NCBI GenBank assembly: GCA_902609235.1 | Contig: CACLRF010000001.1 | Location: 26,800-90,799 of the forward strand | Length of the DNA: 64,000 nucleotides | DNA from: an uncultured Pelagibacteraceae bacterium | Lineage (GTDB): Bacteria; Pseudomonadota; Alphaproteobacteria; Pelagibacterales; Pelagibacteraceae | Direction of reading: 5' to 3' | Shown: piece after piece, positions 38,664-48,791 of the stretch | How positions within the stretch are numbered: position 1 is the first letter of the stretch | How the letters are laid out: the number at the start of each line of letters is the position of its first letter | Notes under the pieces: generated by a model | Told to the model about the DNA's origin: nothing | What the model saw: only the letters and a program-made list of their open reading frames with translations | The model's database searches: none | Position numbers and translations under genes: made by a program

Positions 38664-40142
38664 TTATGCTAAGGTTTTTTTAATTGCTTGCTTCCAACCT
38701 TGCAATATATGATTTCTAAGTTTTTTATTAATTTTTGGCTTAAAAACTTTATCTTTTTTCCATGTATTTTTAATTTGATTTAATGATTTGAACTCTCCTA
38801 CTTGATAACCTGCAAACAGGGCTGCTCCGAGAGCTGTGGTTTCTAAGACTTTGGGTCGAATTACTTTTAAATTAATTACATCTGCCAAAAATTGTGAAAA
38901 CCAATTATTAGCTACCATACCCCCATCAATCTTTACTATCCTGGGCTTTAAACCATCTTTGTTCATTGAATAAAATAAATCATAACTTTGATATGCAACT
39001 GACTCCACAGTTGCTCGCACTAAATTTTTCCAATCACTATCTCTTGTAAGTCCAGTTATTAACCCTCTAGCATCAGGTCTCCAATAAGGTGCACCTATTC
39101 CACTAAAAGCTGGGACAACATAAACTTCATTATTGCTTTTTGTTGATTTAGCTATTTTTTCAGTTTCATATGCATTGTTAATTAATTTAATTTTATCCCT
39201 TAACCATTGTACGCCTGCTCCTGCTATGAAAATAGATCCTTCAAGAGCATAGGTATTCTTATTATTCAATCGATAACAAATTGTAGTTAATAACTTATTT
39301 TTTGAATTTATTTTTTTTGATCCAGTATTCATTATTACAAAAGCACCAGTACCATAAGTACTTTTTATAGATCCTTTTTCAAAACAAGCTTGTCCTACAG
39401 CAGCTGCTTGTTGATCTCCTAAAACAGCTGAAATGGGTATTTCTTTTCCTGTAACTCTTTTGTCTGTTTTTCCAAAATTATCTGCAGAATTTTTTACCTC
39501 TGGCAAGATACTCCTTGGAATTTTTAATTTCTGTAAAATTTCATTATCCCATTTATTGTTATTGATATTAAACAACATGGTTCTACTTGCGTTGGTAGCT
39601 TCGGTTAAATGCTGTTTACGTTTAGTTAATTTCCAGATTAAGAAGGTATCTACTGTACCAAATAATAAATTATTAGTTTTAAGTAACTTTTTTGAAACTT
39701 TTACATTATCTAAAATCCATTTTATTTTAGTAGCAGAAAAATAAGGATCTATAAATAACCCTGTTTTTTTTCTAAAAGTATTTTCATAATTTTTATTCTT
39801 TAGAGATTTACAATATTCCTGAGTTCTTCTATCTTGCCAAACGATCGCATTATAAATAGGTTTTCCAGTTTTTTTATTCCACAAAATTGTAGTTTCTCTT
39901 TGATTTGTAATTCCAATAGTAAGTATATGACCTTTTAAACTTTTAGCTTTTTTAATTACTTGTTTTAGTGCTTTAATTGTTGTCGACCAAATTTCATTTG
40001 GATTATGCTCTACCCAGCCATTTCTAGGAAAGTATTGTTTAAATTCATATTGTGAAATAAATTTAATGTTCCCTTTAGTGTCAAACAAAACAACTCTTGA
40101 TGAGGTCGTTCCTTGATCAATAGAGACAATAAATTTTTTCAA
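38664..40142 (-). CDS. glpK: Glycerol kinase
   Basis: SIDQGTTSSRVVLFDTKGNI; VDTFLIWKLT; DGGMVANNWFSQFLAD. Confidence 0.95.
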   Translation of the reverse strand: MKKFIVSIDQGTTSSRVVLFDTKGNIKFISQYEFKQYFPRNGWVEHNPNEIWSTTIKALKQVIKKAKSLKGHILTIGITNQRETTILWNKKTGKPIYNAIVWQDRRTQEYCKSLKNKNYENTFRKKTGLFIDPYFSATKIKWILDNVKVSKKLLKTNNLLFGTVDTFLIWKLTKRKQHLTEATNASRTMLFNINNNKWDNEILQKLKIPRSILPEVKNSADNFGKTDKRVTGKEIPISAVLGDQQAAAVGQACFEKGSIKSTYGTGAFVIMNTGSKKINSKNKLLTTICYRLNNKNTYALEGSIFIAGAGVQWLRDKIKLINNAYETEKIAKSTKSNNEVYVVPAFSGIGAPYWRPDARGLITGLTRDSDWKNLVRATVESVAYQSYDLFYSMNKDGLKPRIVKIDGGMVANNWFSQFLADVINLKVIRPKVLETTALGAALFAGYQVGEFKSLNQIKNTWKKDKVFKPKINKKLRNHILQGWKQAIKKTLA

Positions 40143-40146
40143 AATA

Positions 40147-42300
40147 CTAAGCTATGCCAAGATGTTTTTTTCTTTTTTCAACCCAAGTTCTAATCAAATT
40201 ATCAAAAATCAATCCAATAAACGCAACACAGATACCAAGAGTTAAACCAATTCCTGCTCCATTTTTATCTGAAAGTGCTTTTAAAATATATTGACCAAGA
40301 TCTTCTGTTCCAATGAAGGCTCCAATTATAACCATAAATAAAGCAAAAACTATGGTTTGATTTAAACCAAGCATCATGTGTGGAAATGCTAATGGAAACT
40401 CAATTTTTGTTAATCTTTGAAATTTATTTACACCAGACATTGTTGCAGCTTCATGTAAGCCGACAGGGACACTTCTTAAACCCTCAATGGTGTATCTTGT
40501 TGCAGGAATTGTGGCATAAACAATTACTGCAATTAATACAGAAGTATCTGTAATTCCAAAAAGCATCATTACAGGAATTAGATATACAAATGATGGGAAT
40601 GTTTGAAATATATCACAAACACCGAGCATAAACGCTGCAGATTTTTTATTTTGAAAACATAATGTTCCAACTGTAAATCCTATTAAACAAGAAATAACTA
40701 CTCCAAAAGTTGCCATATATAATGTAACTAACGCTCTATCCCACCATGGGCTTAATGCAATAAATAAAGTCAAAGCAGCAACTACCAATGCTGATCGAAT
40801 TCCTCCAATTAAATATCCTGCACCAACCGCAAGTACTAATGTAGCAACTGCAGGCATTCTTAAATATAAAGCCCTCATTGGCTGAAGCACATCTTGAATT
40901 AACCATGTATTGAATGCTTTGATATACACGAAGAAAGTATCAAAAATCCAATCAACTCCTTTATTCCAAAAATCTGCTGTTGATATTCCCTTATTATGGG
41001 GAATTTCAAACAAGTAATTAAAACTACCTTTGAAAATAAAAGTCCCAACATATGCAAGAATTATTCCAATTACGAATGAAATTGCAAAAAATATTACGTT
41101 TTTATTTCTTTGGAAAAATGTCAGATTACCAAAATAATCTGTTTGTTTATTTGCCCAAGCTAAAGACATTTTATCAAGAAGAATTGCAATTAAACTAATA
41201 CACAATCCTGCTTCCAAAGCTAATCCGATATTAAGTTGGTTCAAAGCTAATAATAAATTAAATCCCAAACCCTTGGCACCAATAAACGCAGATATAACTG
41301 CCATTGAAAAACAAACCATTATTACTTGGTTAACTCCAATTAAAATATCTCGTCTTGCTGTTGGAATTAGTACCTTTAACATTAACTGCCAATTAGTACA
41401 GCCACTCATTCTTCCAGCTTCAATAACTTCTGGTGGTATAGCTCTTAAACCCAATATTGTTAATAATATCATTGGTGGGACTGCAACAACCATCGTAATG
41501 ATTACAGCAGCATGATCACCAACTCCAAATAGAACAAGTGCGGGAACTAATACAGCGTATTGTGGCATAGTCTGCATCACTAGAAGAATTGGGTACAATG
41601 CTTTTTCAACACGTTTACTTTTGTAAGCTGCAATACCCAGGCCTAAACCAAAAATAAATGAAAGTGGAGCTGCAACAAGTATAAAAGAAAGTGTTTGCAT
41701 TGAAGGTTTCCATTGACCAAATATAGAAATATAGATCATTGTTAAACCTGCAAACAAAGCCAACCCTTTTCCACTTAATTTATAAGATAATATTGCTGCT
41801 CCAGCAGCAACAATAGTCCAAGGCAAACCCGGTAACTCTAACCAAGGATAAGCATCAATAAAATCCCAGCTAGTAAATGCAACAATAGTTTCTAAACCTC
41901 CAAGCAAAATCTCTCTAATTAATTCAATTAAAAAGGTCATAAATGCAGTTAAATTTCTACTTATCTGCAAAAGTAGTGGTCGAGTTTTAAACTCTTGAGT
42001 ATCTTCATTCCAAAATTCCATTGGCATCCACTCATTCATTAAGAAAAATAAAGAGTCGTTAATCCAAATAGGCAGCCATCCTAGAAGTGGAGGCAACCTC
42101 CAAAATACATCAAAGGCATAATACCTAACCTCTTTACCTAGAAAAAAGTAAACACTTTGGTTTGGATCTTTAACAAATTCAGCCTGACCTCTTATAAATT
42201 TGTAGGTTTCAGGAACATCGATAGCAAAACATAAACCAAAAAATACAATTAACAAAAATAGCCATTGAAATAATTTTGGATATTTTTTTAAATACTCCAT
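40147..42300 (-). CDS. tmoW: TMAO/betaine-type ABC transporter permease with two fused permease domains (TmoW-like)
   Basis: 717 aa; two ProW-type modules (LVMQTMPQYAVLVPALVLFGVGD and CDIFQTFPSFVYLIPVMMLFGITD). Confidence 0.85.
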   Translation of the reverse strand: MEYLKKYPKLFQWLFLLIVFFGLCFAIDVPETYKFIRGQAEFVKDPNQSVYFFLGKEVRYYAFDVFWRLPPLLGWLPIWINDSLFFLMNEWMPMEFWNEDTQEFKTRPLLLQISRNLTAFMTFLIELIREILLGGLETIVAFTSWDFIDAYPWLELPGLPWTIVAAGAAILSYKLSGKGLALFAGLTMIYISIFGQWKPSMQTLSFILVAAPLSFIFGLGLGIAAYKSKRVEKALYPILLVMQTMPQYAVLVPALVLFGVGDHAAVIITMVVAVPPMILLTILGLRAIPPEVIEAGRMSGCTNWQLMLKVLIPTARRDILIGVNQVIMVCFSMAVISAFIGAKGLGFNLLLALNQLNIGLALEAGLCISLIAILLDKMSLAWANKQTDYFGNLTFFQRNKNVIFFAISFVIGIILAYVGTFIFKGSFNYLFEIPHNKGISTADFWNKGVDWIFDTFFVYIKAFNTWLIQDVLQPMRALYLRMPAVATLVLAVGAGYLIGGIRSALVVAALTLFIALSPWWDRALVTLYMATFGVVISCLIGFTVGTLCFQNKKSAAFMLGVCDIFQTFPSFVYLIPVMMLFGITDTSVLIAVIVYATIPATRYTIEGLRSVPVGLHEAATMSGVNKFQRLTKIEFPLAFPHMMLGLNQTIVFALFMVIIGAFIGTEDLGQYILKALSDKNGAGIGLTLGICVAFIGLIFDNLIRTWVEKRKKHLGIA

Positions 42301-42303
42301 AGT

Positions 42304-43335
42304 TTAACTACCGTTTTTTCTTCCTCCAAAAACTGTATCTATTATTTTTGAAGGTTTAATTGATCCTACAATATTATTATTTGAGTCAACTACTCCTACT
42401 AATTTTTCTTGAGTAAGTATTTTTTCCGCAACATTTTCTATAATTTCATCTTTTGATACTTTTAAATCTCCTAAATTATCTTTACTTGAAGCATCCATTA
42501 CATCCTCAATAATCAAAACTTTCTCTCTCGGTACTTCTTCAGTAAACTTTCTTACATATTCAGTTGCTGGATTTAGTACGATATTGGCGGGTGTATCTAA
42601 TTGTTCAATTATACCATCTTTCATGATTGCTATTCGATCAGCTAACTTTAATGCCTCATCAAAATCATGAGTAATGAACATGATAGTTTTCTGTAATTTT
42701 TCCTGAAGTCTTAAAAACTCATCTTGCATTTCTTTTCTAATCAATGGATCTAATGCAGAAAAAGGTTCATCTAAAAACCATATATCAGGCTCTACTGCTA
42801 ATGACCTTGCGATTCCTACCCTTTGTTGTTGTCCACCTGAAAGTTCTCTTGGGAAATAATTCTCTCTTCCATCTAGTCCAACTAGTTTTACCATTTCCAT
42901 TGCTCTACTAATACTCTTTTCTGTATTAGTGCCTTTTATCTGAAGTGGAAAAGCAATATTTTCAACAACTGTTTTATGAGGTAACAAAGCAAAGCTTTGA
43001 AACACCATTCCCATTTTATTTCGTCTAAGCTCAATAAGCTCTTTATTATTTAATTCTAATAAATCTTGACCTTCAATAAAAATTTTTCCACCAGTAGCAT
43101 CCGTTAATCTTGAAATGCATCTAAGAAGTGTTGATTTACCTGAACCAGATAAACCCATTACTACTAACATTTCTCCTTTTGCAACTTCAAAAGAAGCATT
43201 GTTAACTCCAACTATACATCCTTTTTCTTGAAAAGTTTTTGCATCTACATTGCCGTTAGATTCTTCAAGCATTTTTTTGGCATTTTCTCCAAAAATTTTA
43301 TAAACCGATTCACATTTGATTACAGTTTCAGACAT
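42304..43335 (-). CDS. tmoV: ABC transporter ATP-binding protein, ProV/TmoV-like
   Basis: VMGLSGSGKSTLLRCISRL Walker A; LSGGQQQRVGIARSLAVEPDIWFLDEPFSALDP; only ABC ATPase seen in window. Confidence 0.9.
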   Translation of the reverse strand: MSETVIKCESVYKIFGENAKKMLEESNGNVDAKTFQEKGCIVGVNNASFEVAKGEMLVVMGLSGSGKSTLLRCISRLTDATGGKIFIEGQDLLELNNKELIELRRNKMGMVFQSFALLPHKTVVENIAFPLQIKGTNTEKSISRAMEMVKLVGLDGRENYFPRELSGGQQQRVGIARSLAVEPDIWFLDEPFSALDPLIRKEMQDEFLRLQEKLQKTIMFITHDFDEALKLADRIAIMKDGIIEQLDTPANIVLNPATEYVRKFTEEVPREKVLIIEDVMDASSKDNLGDLKVSKDEIIENVAEKILTQEKLVGVVDSNNNIVGSIKPSKIIDTVFGGRKNGS

Positions 43336-43398
43336 AGATTTTTAAAGTTATCTTAAAATCAATAAAATTAAAATGTTAATAATTGTTACCTTCCTTCA

Positions 43399-43950
43399 TT
43401 AAAAATTTTTAATAAAATAAACTCTAGTATCAATCCCAGTACTTAAAAAACTTAAAGCTTCTCCACTTATAGTAATACTTTCATCAACTCCTACGTTATT
43501 TCCACTAACGGTAAAACCAGCAAAACATTTGCCTTTTTCTTTGTCCCATTTTACGAAAGTTTCATCAATTTTATTTCCATTAATAGTATAAAGCTCATGT
43601 GCTCTAAAATTTAAAAAATTTGCACCCATTATTGCTCTTTGTGGAATTAGTTTTGTAGACTTACATACCTGTTCATATACCTCATCCGTCAATTTATAGT
43701 GATCTGTACCATCAAATGAGACTAATATTCCCGAAGGTAATTGGGAAATTAATTCGCTAAGTTTTTTTTCCTCAGCAATTCTTTCCTCTTCTAACTTCAT
43801 TCTTTTTACCAAATCATCACCCTGACCAAAAATTCCATTTAAAATGCTAAAAGACATAATTACTAAAAGGGTAATAATTATGAGGCCAATAAATTGCCTT
43901 AGAGACTCGGGTAAATCTTTTATTTTATTAATGTAATTTTCTTTTGACAT
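43399..43950 (-). CDS. Membrane-anchored hypothetical protein
   Basis: 183 aa, one TM near N-terminus. Confidence 0.6.
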   Translation of the reverse strand: MSKENYINKIKDLPESLRQFIGLIIITLLVIMSFSILNGIFGQGDDLVKRMKLEEERIAEEKKLSELISQLPSGILVSFDGTDHYKLTDEVYEQVCKSTKLIPQRAIMGANFLNFRAHELYTINGNKIDETFVKWDKEKGKCFAGFTVSGNNVGVDESITISGEALSFLSTGIDTRVYFIKNF

Positions 43951-44327
43951 TATTCTTGTAACTTACCGTTCTTCCAAATACCTGATTTTTTTTTTCCATC
44001 TGCCCATGTAAATGTTCCTTGGCCATTCATAAAACCTTTAGACCACTCTCCTTCATAAGTAGAACCGTCTGGAAAAATTAAAGTTCCTTGTCCACTCCAT
44101 TCACTATTTTTAAATTCCCCTTTGTAAATATAGCCATTAGGCCATGTTTCGACACCTTGACCTTGTTTTTTTGTACTAACCCATTGTCCTTCATAAGTAG
44201 TTTTATCTGTATAAACCCATTTACCATAACCGTTTTCACAATTGCCTTCTTTACAACCAGTGCTTCTTGCTAAAACAGAGGATGAGATTAATAGCCCTAA
44301 AAGAATACTAATGATAAATTTTTTCAT
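43950..44327 (-). CDS. Secreted MORN-repeat protein
   Basis: Signal-like N-terminus; repeated YEGQW/YKGEF/YEGEW..GxGxxxxxxG MORN units. Confidence 0.85.
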   Translation of the reverse strand: MKKFIISILLGLLISSSVLARSTGCKEGNCENGYGKWVYTDKTTYEGQWVSTKKQGQGVETWPNGYIYKGEFKNSEWSGQGTLIFPDGSTYEGEWSKGFMNGQGTFTWADGKKKSGIWKNGKLQE

Positions 44328-44362
44328 ATTTATATTTTACATAAAATCATTTAAAAAAAAAA

Positions 44363-44827
44363 TTAGACTTTTTTTTCACTTTTTTTACATGAATAGAAAA
44401 ATATATATTTTTCCGAGTTTTCTCTTTTAACATTTTTAGTAATTTCGTGGATCAATTCACCTGATTTTCTTGTTACTATTGCGGATTCTGAATAATTTTT
44501 TTCTTCATCAAAAGCTTTAAATAAAATAACATCTTTATTAACAATCTTAACAGTTAATTTTTCAGATTTTGAAAGAAATAAAGACAACCCATCTATAAAA
44601 AGTTTTTTGGGTTTTATTGCCTCTATTTTAAATTGATCTAAATTCTTATCATCTAAATCTTTTGCTAAAAAAGTTTGATAATTATATTCTGAATTTTTTA
44701 TTATTTTTTTATCTAAATCACATACAAATGAAAGTTTAATATTTTCTTGAATGTTAACGTCTTTTGCGAATGATAAATTAATAAATAATAGATTTAATAT
44801 TATAACTAGTGAAATTTGTTTAATCAT
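44363..44827 (-). CDS. Exported hypothetical protein
   Basis: Signal-peptide-like MIKQISLVIILNLLFINLSFA. Confidence 0.6.
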   Translation of the reverse strand: MIKQISLVIILNLLFINLSFAKDVNIQENIKLSFVCDLDKKIIKNSEYNYQTFLAKDLDDKNLDQFKIEAIKPKKLFIDGLSLFLSKSEKLTVKIVNKDVILFKAFDEEKNYSESAIVTRKSGELIHEITKNVKRENSEKYIFFYSCKKSEKKV

Positions 44828-44842
44828 AAATAATTATAATTT

Positions 44843-44876
44843 AAAAAAAAATCCCCCCCAACATAGTTGGGGGAGA
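44843..44876 (-). terminator. Rho-independent terminator after TmoX-like SBP gene
   Basis: Minus-strand read: CTCCCCCAAC-TATG-TTGGGGGGGA followed by T8. Confidence 0.9.
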
Positions 44877-44901
44877 TTTTAAATTTATATTATGTTTAAC
44901 C

Positions 44902-45852
44902 TTAATGATCGTGTGTAAATTCTTCCCACACTTTCTTATTATCAGCCAACCATTTTTTTGCAGCATCCTCGTGAGTCATTTTGTCAACATCAACTAAAGC
45001 CGCCATTGCACCAATTTGACTTGTAGAGAACGACATTTTTTTAAAGGTTTTTGCTGCATCAGGATGAGTTTTTGGGAAGTCCTCATGAACTGCTTTTTTC
45101 AAGTATCCATCGGGAGAACCACATTTACCATCTCCACCATCTTCTGGTCTGCAACCAGCTGTGTATGGAGGGAAGTCAATAAATGTAAAACCAGCACCAT
45201 CTGTAAAGTTTGGTGTCCAGTTGAATATAATTGTTCCTCTTCCTTCTTTTTCAGCTGCAGATAACTCTGCCCAAAGTGCATCTGCACTTCCAGCAAATTT
45301 AACCCACCAAAGATCACCTAAACCTAAAGCGTCAACTCTTTGAGGAATTAAGTCACCATGCCAAGTTTGTGGACCTTCCAACATTCTTCCTTTTCCATCT
45401 GGAGAGTCAGGTGTTGTAAAGTTTTTAGCACAATCTGGATTTTTTAAAGCTGTCCAGTCTGGTAAACCTGGGCATAATCCTTTTTCAGCAACCCAGTTTG
45501 GATATCCCATATCCTCAAGAGTTCTTGCTTCATGATCACCCCAATCTAACAAACCACCTTTATCTAAAGCAGTAGTAAACGATTTTCCGAATGCAGATTC
45601 CCATACCTCGTGAGATATAGTTACGTCCCCAATTCTAATTGACTCATAAACTGCTTGCGAATCAGCGTTTACGTATTTTACGTTATTACCCATACTTTCG
45701 AAAATTCCACCAATAACATAAGCCATTACAATTTGACTTGACCAGTTATGAGTTGGGATAACGATAGGCTTCTTGCTATCAGCGTTAGAAACTCCTGCAA
45801 AACTTACTACAGAAATAACTAGAGCAGATAGTAATGATATTATTTTTTTCAT
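44902..45852 (-). CDS. tmoX: TMAO-type ABC transporter substrate-binding protein (TmoX-like)
   Basis: Signal peptide then KPIVIPTHNWSSQIVMAYVIGGIFESMGNNVKYVNADSQAVYESI; adjacent to tdm and in the tmoVW neighbourhood. Confidence 0.85.
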   Translation of the reverse strand: MKKIISLLSALVISVVSFAGVSNADSKKPIVIPTHNWSSQIVMAYVIGGIFESMGNNVKYVNADSQAVYESIRIGDVTISHEVWESAFGKSFTTALDKGGLLDWGDHEARTLEDMGYPNWVAEKGLCPGLPDWTALKNPDCAKNFTTPDSPDGKGRMLEGPQTWHGDLIPQRVDALGLGDLWWVKFAGSADALWAELSAAEKEGRGTIIFNWTPNFTDGAGFTFIDFPPYTAGCRPEDGGDGKCGSPDGYLKKAVHEDFPKTHPDAAKTFKKMSFSTSQIGAMAALVDVDKMTHEDAAKKWLADNKKVWEEFTHDH

Positions 45853-45993
45853 GTATACCCCTCTATTTAAATTAAAATCAACAGTCTATGACAAAAAGAA
45901 TAGGTAGGTAAAGAGTTATTAGTTCTAAAAAATATATATATATTTAAACAATAAAAATGATGATAAAAAATATAACAATATTTAAAAATTAAA

Positions 45994-48333
45994 ATGTTAG
46001 GAACAAGCAAAGATATCAAATATCCTGGTTTAAATATTTTACCACCTGGAGTTGAAAGACATGTTGTTAATGGTGGTGGTCTAACTGGTTTTCAAATTTT
46101 TCCTGATGATGAAATAGAAATAATCAATAATGAGGGTAATCAAATATGTGAGATAATTTGTTTTGATAAAGATGGAAATTCAGATGCTGGAATATTAAAT
46201 CTAAAATCAAATAATGAAAAAAACTTCATTAGAAATATTCTTAGTGGCAATGATGAAACAATTTTAGCTACCAACTATCAATTAAACAAAAGAAATTTAA
46301 AAATTTCTAATTCAAAATCATCAATTATATTTGATCTAGACACAGAGCCTGGTGAAAAAATTAAATTAAAATCAAAAGATAAATGTTACGCAATTTTTTC
46401 AGCACCTGGCGAAGATATGGATGTTACAAAACAAATCCCACCAACTGATTTAACTATATTTGTTAAAAGAGCTAAAATTGTTAATGATAAGGAATTAAAT
46501 GTAATTCCTGATCCTGTTTTCGAACCTGTTTATGAAAAAAATATAAATAAAGAAAGTTGTATATCTTATGAGGTTAAAGAAGGAGATTATATTCAAGTGA
46601 TAAGTCCAACTGGCAGACAATGTTCTGACTTTGTGGCATTTGATACAAGAAAATTAGAAAAAGGAATTGAAAAAGGATTAGACTGGCAAACCACGAGAAC
46701 ATTCATGGGTAATACTTTCCCAGGACCAGGTTTGTTTTCTAAATTTTATGACACAGATCATGAGCCACTTGTTGAAGTAATAAGAGATACTGTAGGTAAA
46801 CACGATACTTTTAATCTTGCTTGTACTTCAAAATATTATGAAGACGCGGGATATTTTGGTCATCCAAATTGTTCGGATAATTTAACTGAAAGTATGTTGA
46901 AATACGGTGTTCAAAAACAAAAAGGTTGGCATGCAATTAATTTATTTTTTAACACCTCTGCTGGAGGATTAAATTCTGTTATTTCTGATGAATCGTATTC
47001 AAGACCTGGTGATTATGTAATGTTTAAAGCTTTAAAAGATTTAACAATAGGAACTACCGCATGCCCAAGTGATATAGATCCTTGTAATTCATGGAATCCT
47101 ACTAATATATTTGTTAGAACATACGACAAAAACAAAGAATTTAGAAAGTCATTTGGTTTTAGAATGAAAACAGACTCTGAAAATAAACTTACTAGAAATT
47201 CTGGCTTTTATGAAAAAACTTCGAAATTAACTAGAAATTTTGTAGATGCTAGAGGGTTTTGGCTTCCAAACGATTACACCAAACATGGTTTAGTTAATGA
47301 GTACAATGCTTGCAGAAATGATGCTGTATTAATTGATCTATCATCTCTAAGAAAATTTGAAATAATTGGTCCAGATGCTGAAGAGTTAATGAACTACACT
47401 CTTACAAGAAATATAAAAAAACTTTCTGTAGGACAGATTGTATATTCTGCAATGTGTTACGAAAATGGAATGATGTTCGATGACGGAACTCTTTTAAGAT
47501 TAAGCGAAACAGGTTTTAGATGGATATGTGGAGATGAGTATGGTGGAGAATGGCTAAAAGAAATTGCAAAGAAAAAGAATTTTAATGCTATAGTTAAAAA
47601 CTCTACTGATCAAATTAGCAATGTATCTTTGCAAGGTCCTAAAAGCAGAGAAATTTTAAAAAAAATTATCTTTACACCACCAACACAGCCTTCGATAGAT
47701 GAGTTGGGCTGGTTCAGATTTACAATTTGTAGGATAGAAGAACTTCAAGGTATTCCTTTAATTGTTTCTAGAACAGGTTACACTGGTGAATTGGGTTATG
47801 AAGTTTGGTGTCATCCAAAACATGCTCCCGAAGTTTGGGATAAATTAATGGAAGCAGGTAAAGATGATGGATTAATACCAGCTGGATTTGCTGCATTAGA
47901 CAAACTAAGAATTGAAGCAGGTTTAATTTTATTTGGTGCTGAGTTTGATGGAGAGCAAGATCCTTTTGAAGCTGGGATTGGTTTTGCCGTTCCATTGAAA
48001 ACAAAAGAAGAGGATTTTATTGGTAAAGAGGAATTGATAAAAAGAAAAACTAACCCTCAAAAGAAATTGGTGGGACTAGAACTTAATGGAAAAGAAATAG
48101 CAGGCCACGGAGACTGTGTTCATATTGGAAGATCACAGGTTGGTATAGTTACCAGCGGATGCCTATCCTCTACTTTGAATAAAAATGTTGCTCTTAGCAG
48201 AATAGATGTCCAATACTCTAAAATTGGTACTGAAGTTGAAATAGGTAAGATCGATGGTCATCAAAAAAGAATTAGTGCTAAAGTTGTTGGTTTTCCATTC
48301 TACGATCCAACCAAATCAAGAGTCAGAGCTTAA
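45994..48333 (+). CDS. tdm: TMAO demethylase/aldolase (DUF1989 + GcvT fusion)
   Basis: 779 aa; TFMGNTFPGPGLFSKFYD, YFGHPNCSDNLTESM, TTACPSDIDPCNSWNPTN (zinc domain), C-terminal GcvT domain SRTGYTGELGYEVWCHP. Confidence 0.9.
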   Translation: MLGTSKDIKYPGLNILPPGVERHVVNGGGLTGFQIFPDDEIEIINNEGNQICEIICFDKDGNSDAGILNLKSNNEKNFIRNILSGNDETILATNYQLNKRNLKISNSKSSIIFDLDTEPGEKIKLKSKDKCYAIFSAPGEDMDVTKQIPPTDLTIFVKRAKIVNDKELNVIPDPVFEPVYEKNINKESCISYEVKEGDYIQVISPTGRQCSDFVAFDTRKLEKGIEKGLDWQTTRTFMGNTFPGPGLFSKFYDTDHEPLVEVIRDTVGKHDTFNLACTSKYYEDAGYFGHPNCSDNLTESMLKYGVQKQKGWHAINLFFNTSAGGLNSVISDESYSRPGDYVMFKALKDLTIGTTACPSDIDPCNSWNPTNIFVRTYDKNKEFRKSFGFRMKTDSENKLTRNSGFYEKTSKLTRNFVDARGFWLPNDYTKHGLVNEYNACRNDAVLIDLSSLRKFEIIGPDAEELMNYTLTRNIKKLSVGQIVYSAMCYENGMMFDDGTLLRLSETGFRWICGDEYGGEWLKEIAKKKNFNAIVKNSTDQISNVSLQGPKSREILKKIIFTPPTQPSIDELGWFRFTICRIEELQGIPLIVSRTGYTGELGYEVWCHPKHAPEVWDKLMEAGKDDGLIPAGFAALDKLRIEAGLILFGAEFDGEQDPFEAGIGFAVPLKTKEEDFIGKEELIKRKTNPQKKLVGLELNGKEIAGHGDCVHIGRSQVGIVTSGCLSSTLNKNVALSRIDVQYSKIGTEVEIGKIDGHQKRISAKVVGFPFYDPTKSRVRA

Positions 48334-48338
48334 GAATA

Positions 48339-48689
48339 ATGCAAAAAGAAAAAAAGACGTTATTAGATTTTTGGGAAGATCAAATGAGACAATCTCATAC
48401 AGCTAGTAACTATTTTTTTAGAAAATCCCCTTCTCACTATCATATGATGTTATTAGTAATGTCTGCTTATAAAGAAGGTAAAAAATTATCAGTAGAAGAA
48501 TTGAAAACAAAACTTTTTAAAACTTCTCGTCCTAAATCAGCTTTAATAATAACCGAGGCTTGTGAAAAAGGATTCTTTCGTCTTGAAAAAACATCAACAG
48601 ACCAAAGGATAAAAAATATAATACCTAGTGATTCATTTATTAAAGAATTTAATGAATACCTGGATACCTTAAAAAATATAAGTTATTAG
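48339..48689 (+). CDS. Small winged-helix (MarR-like) regulator
   Basis: LSVEELKTKLFKTSRPKSALIITEACEKGFFRLEKTSTDQRIKNI HTH-wing pattern. Confidence 0.6.
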   Translation: MQKEKKTLLDFWEDQMRQSHTASNYFFRKSPSHYHMMLLVMSAYKEGKKLSVEELKTKLFKTSRPKSALIITEACEKGFFRLEKTSTDQRIKNIIPSDSFIKEFNEYLDTLKNISY

Positions 48690-48791
48690 CGATAAATTTC
48701 ACAAAAATCGAAATATCTAAATTATATATATAATTTTTAGTTCTATAAAAAATTATATTAATTAGTATTTGCAAAAAATAATGTTTTTTAT

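Noticed and set aside
41273-41515. Plus-strand ORF in permease gene
   Set aside because: Antisense shadow of hydrophobic coding sequence.
45920-45990. AT repeat tract (tatatatata) upstream of tdm
   Set aside because: Short low-complexity AT sequence expected in a promoter spacer of an AT-rich genome; not a meaningful repeat.
47768-48004. Minus-strand ORF in tdm
   Set aside because: Antisense shadow with low-complexity composition.
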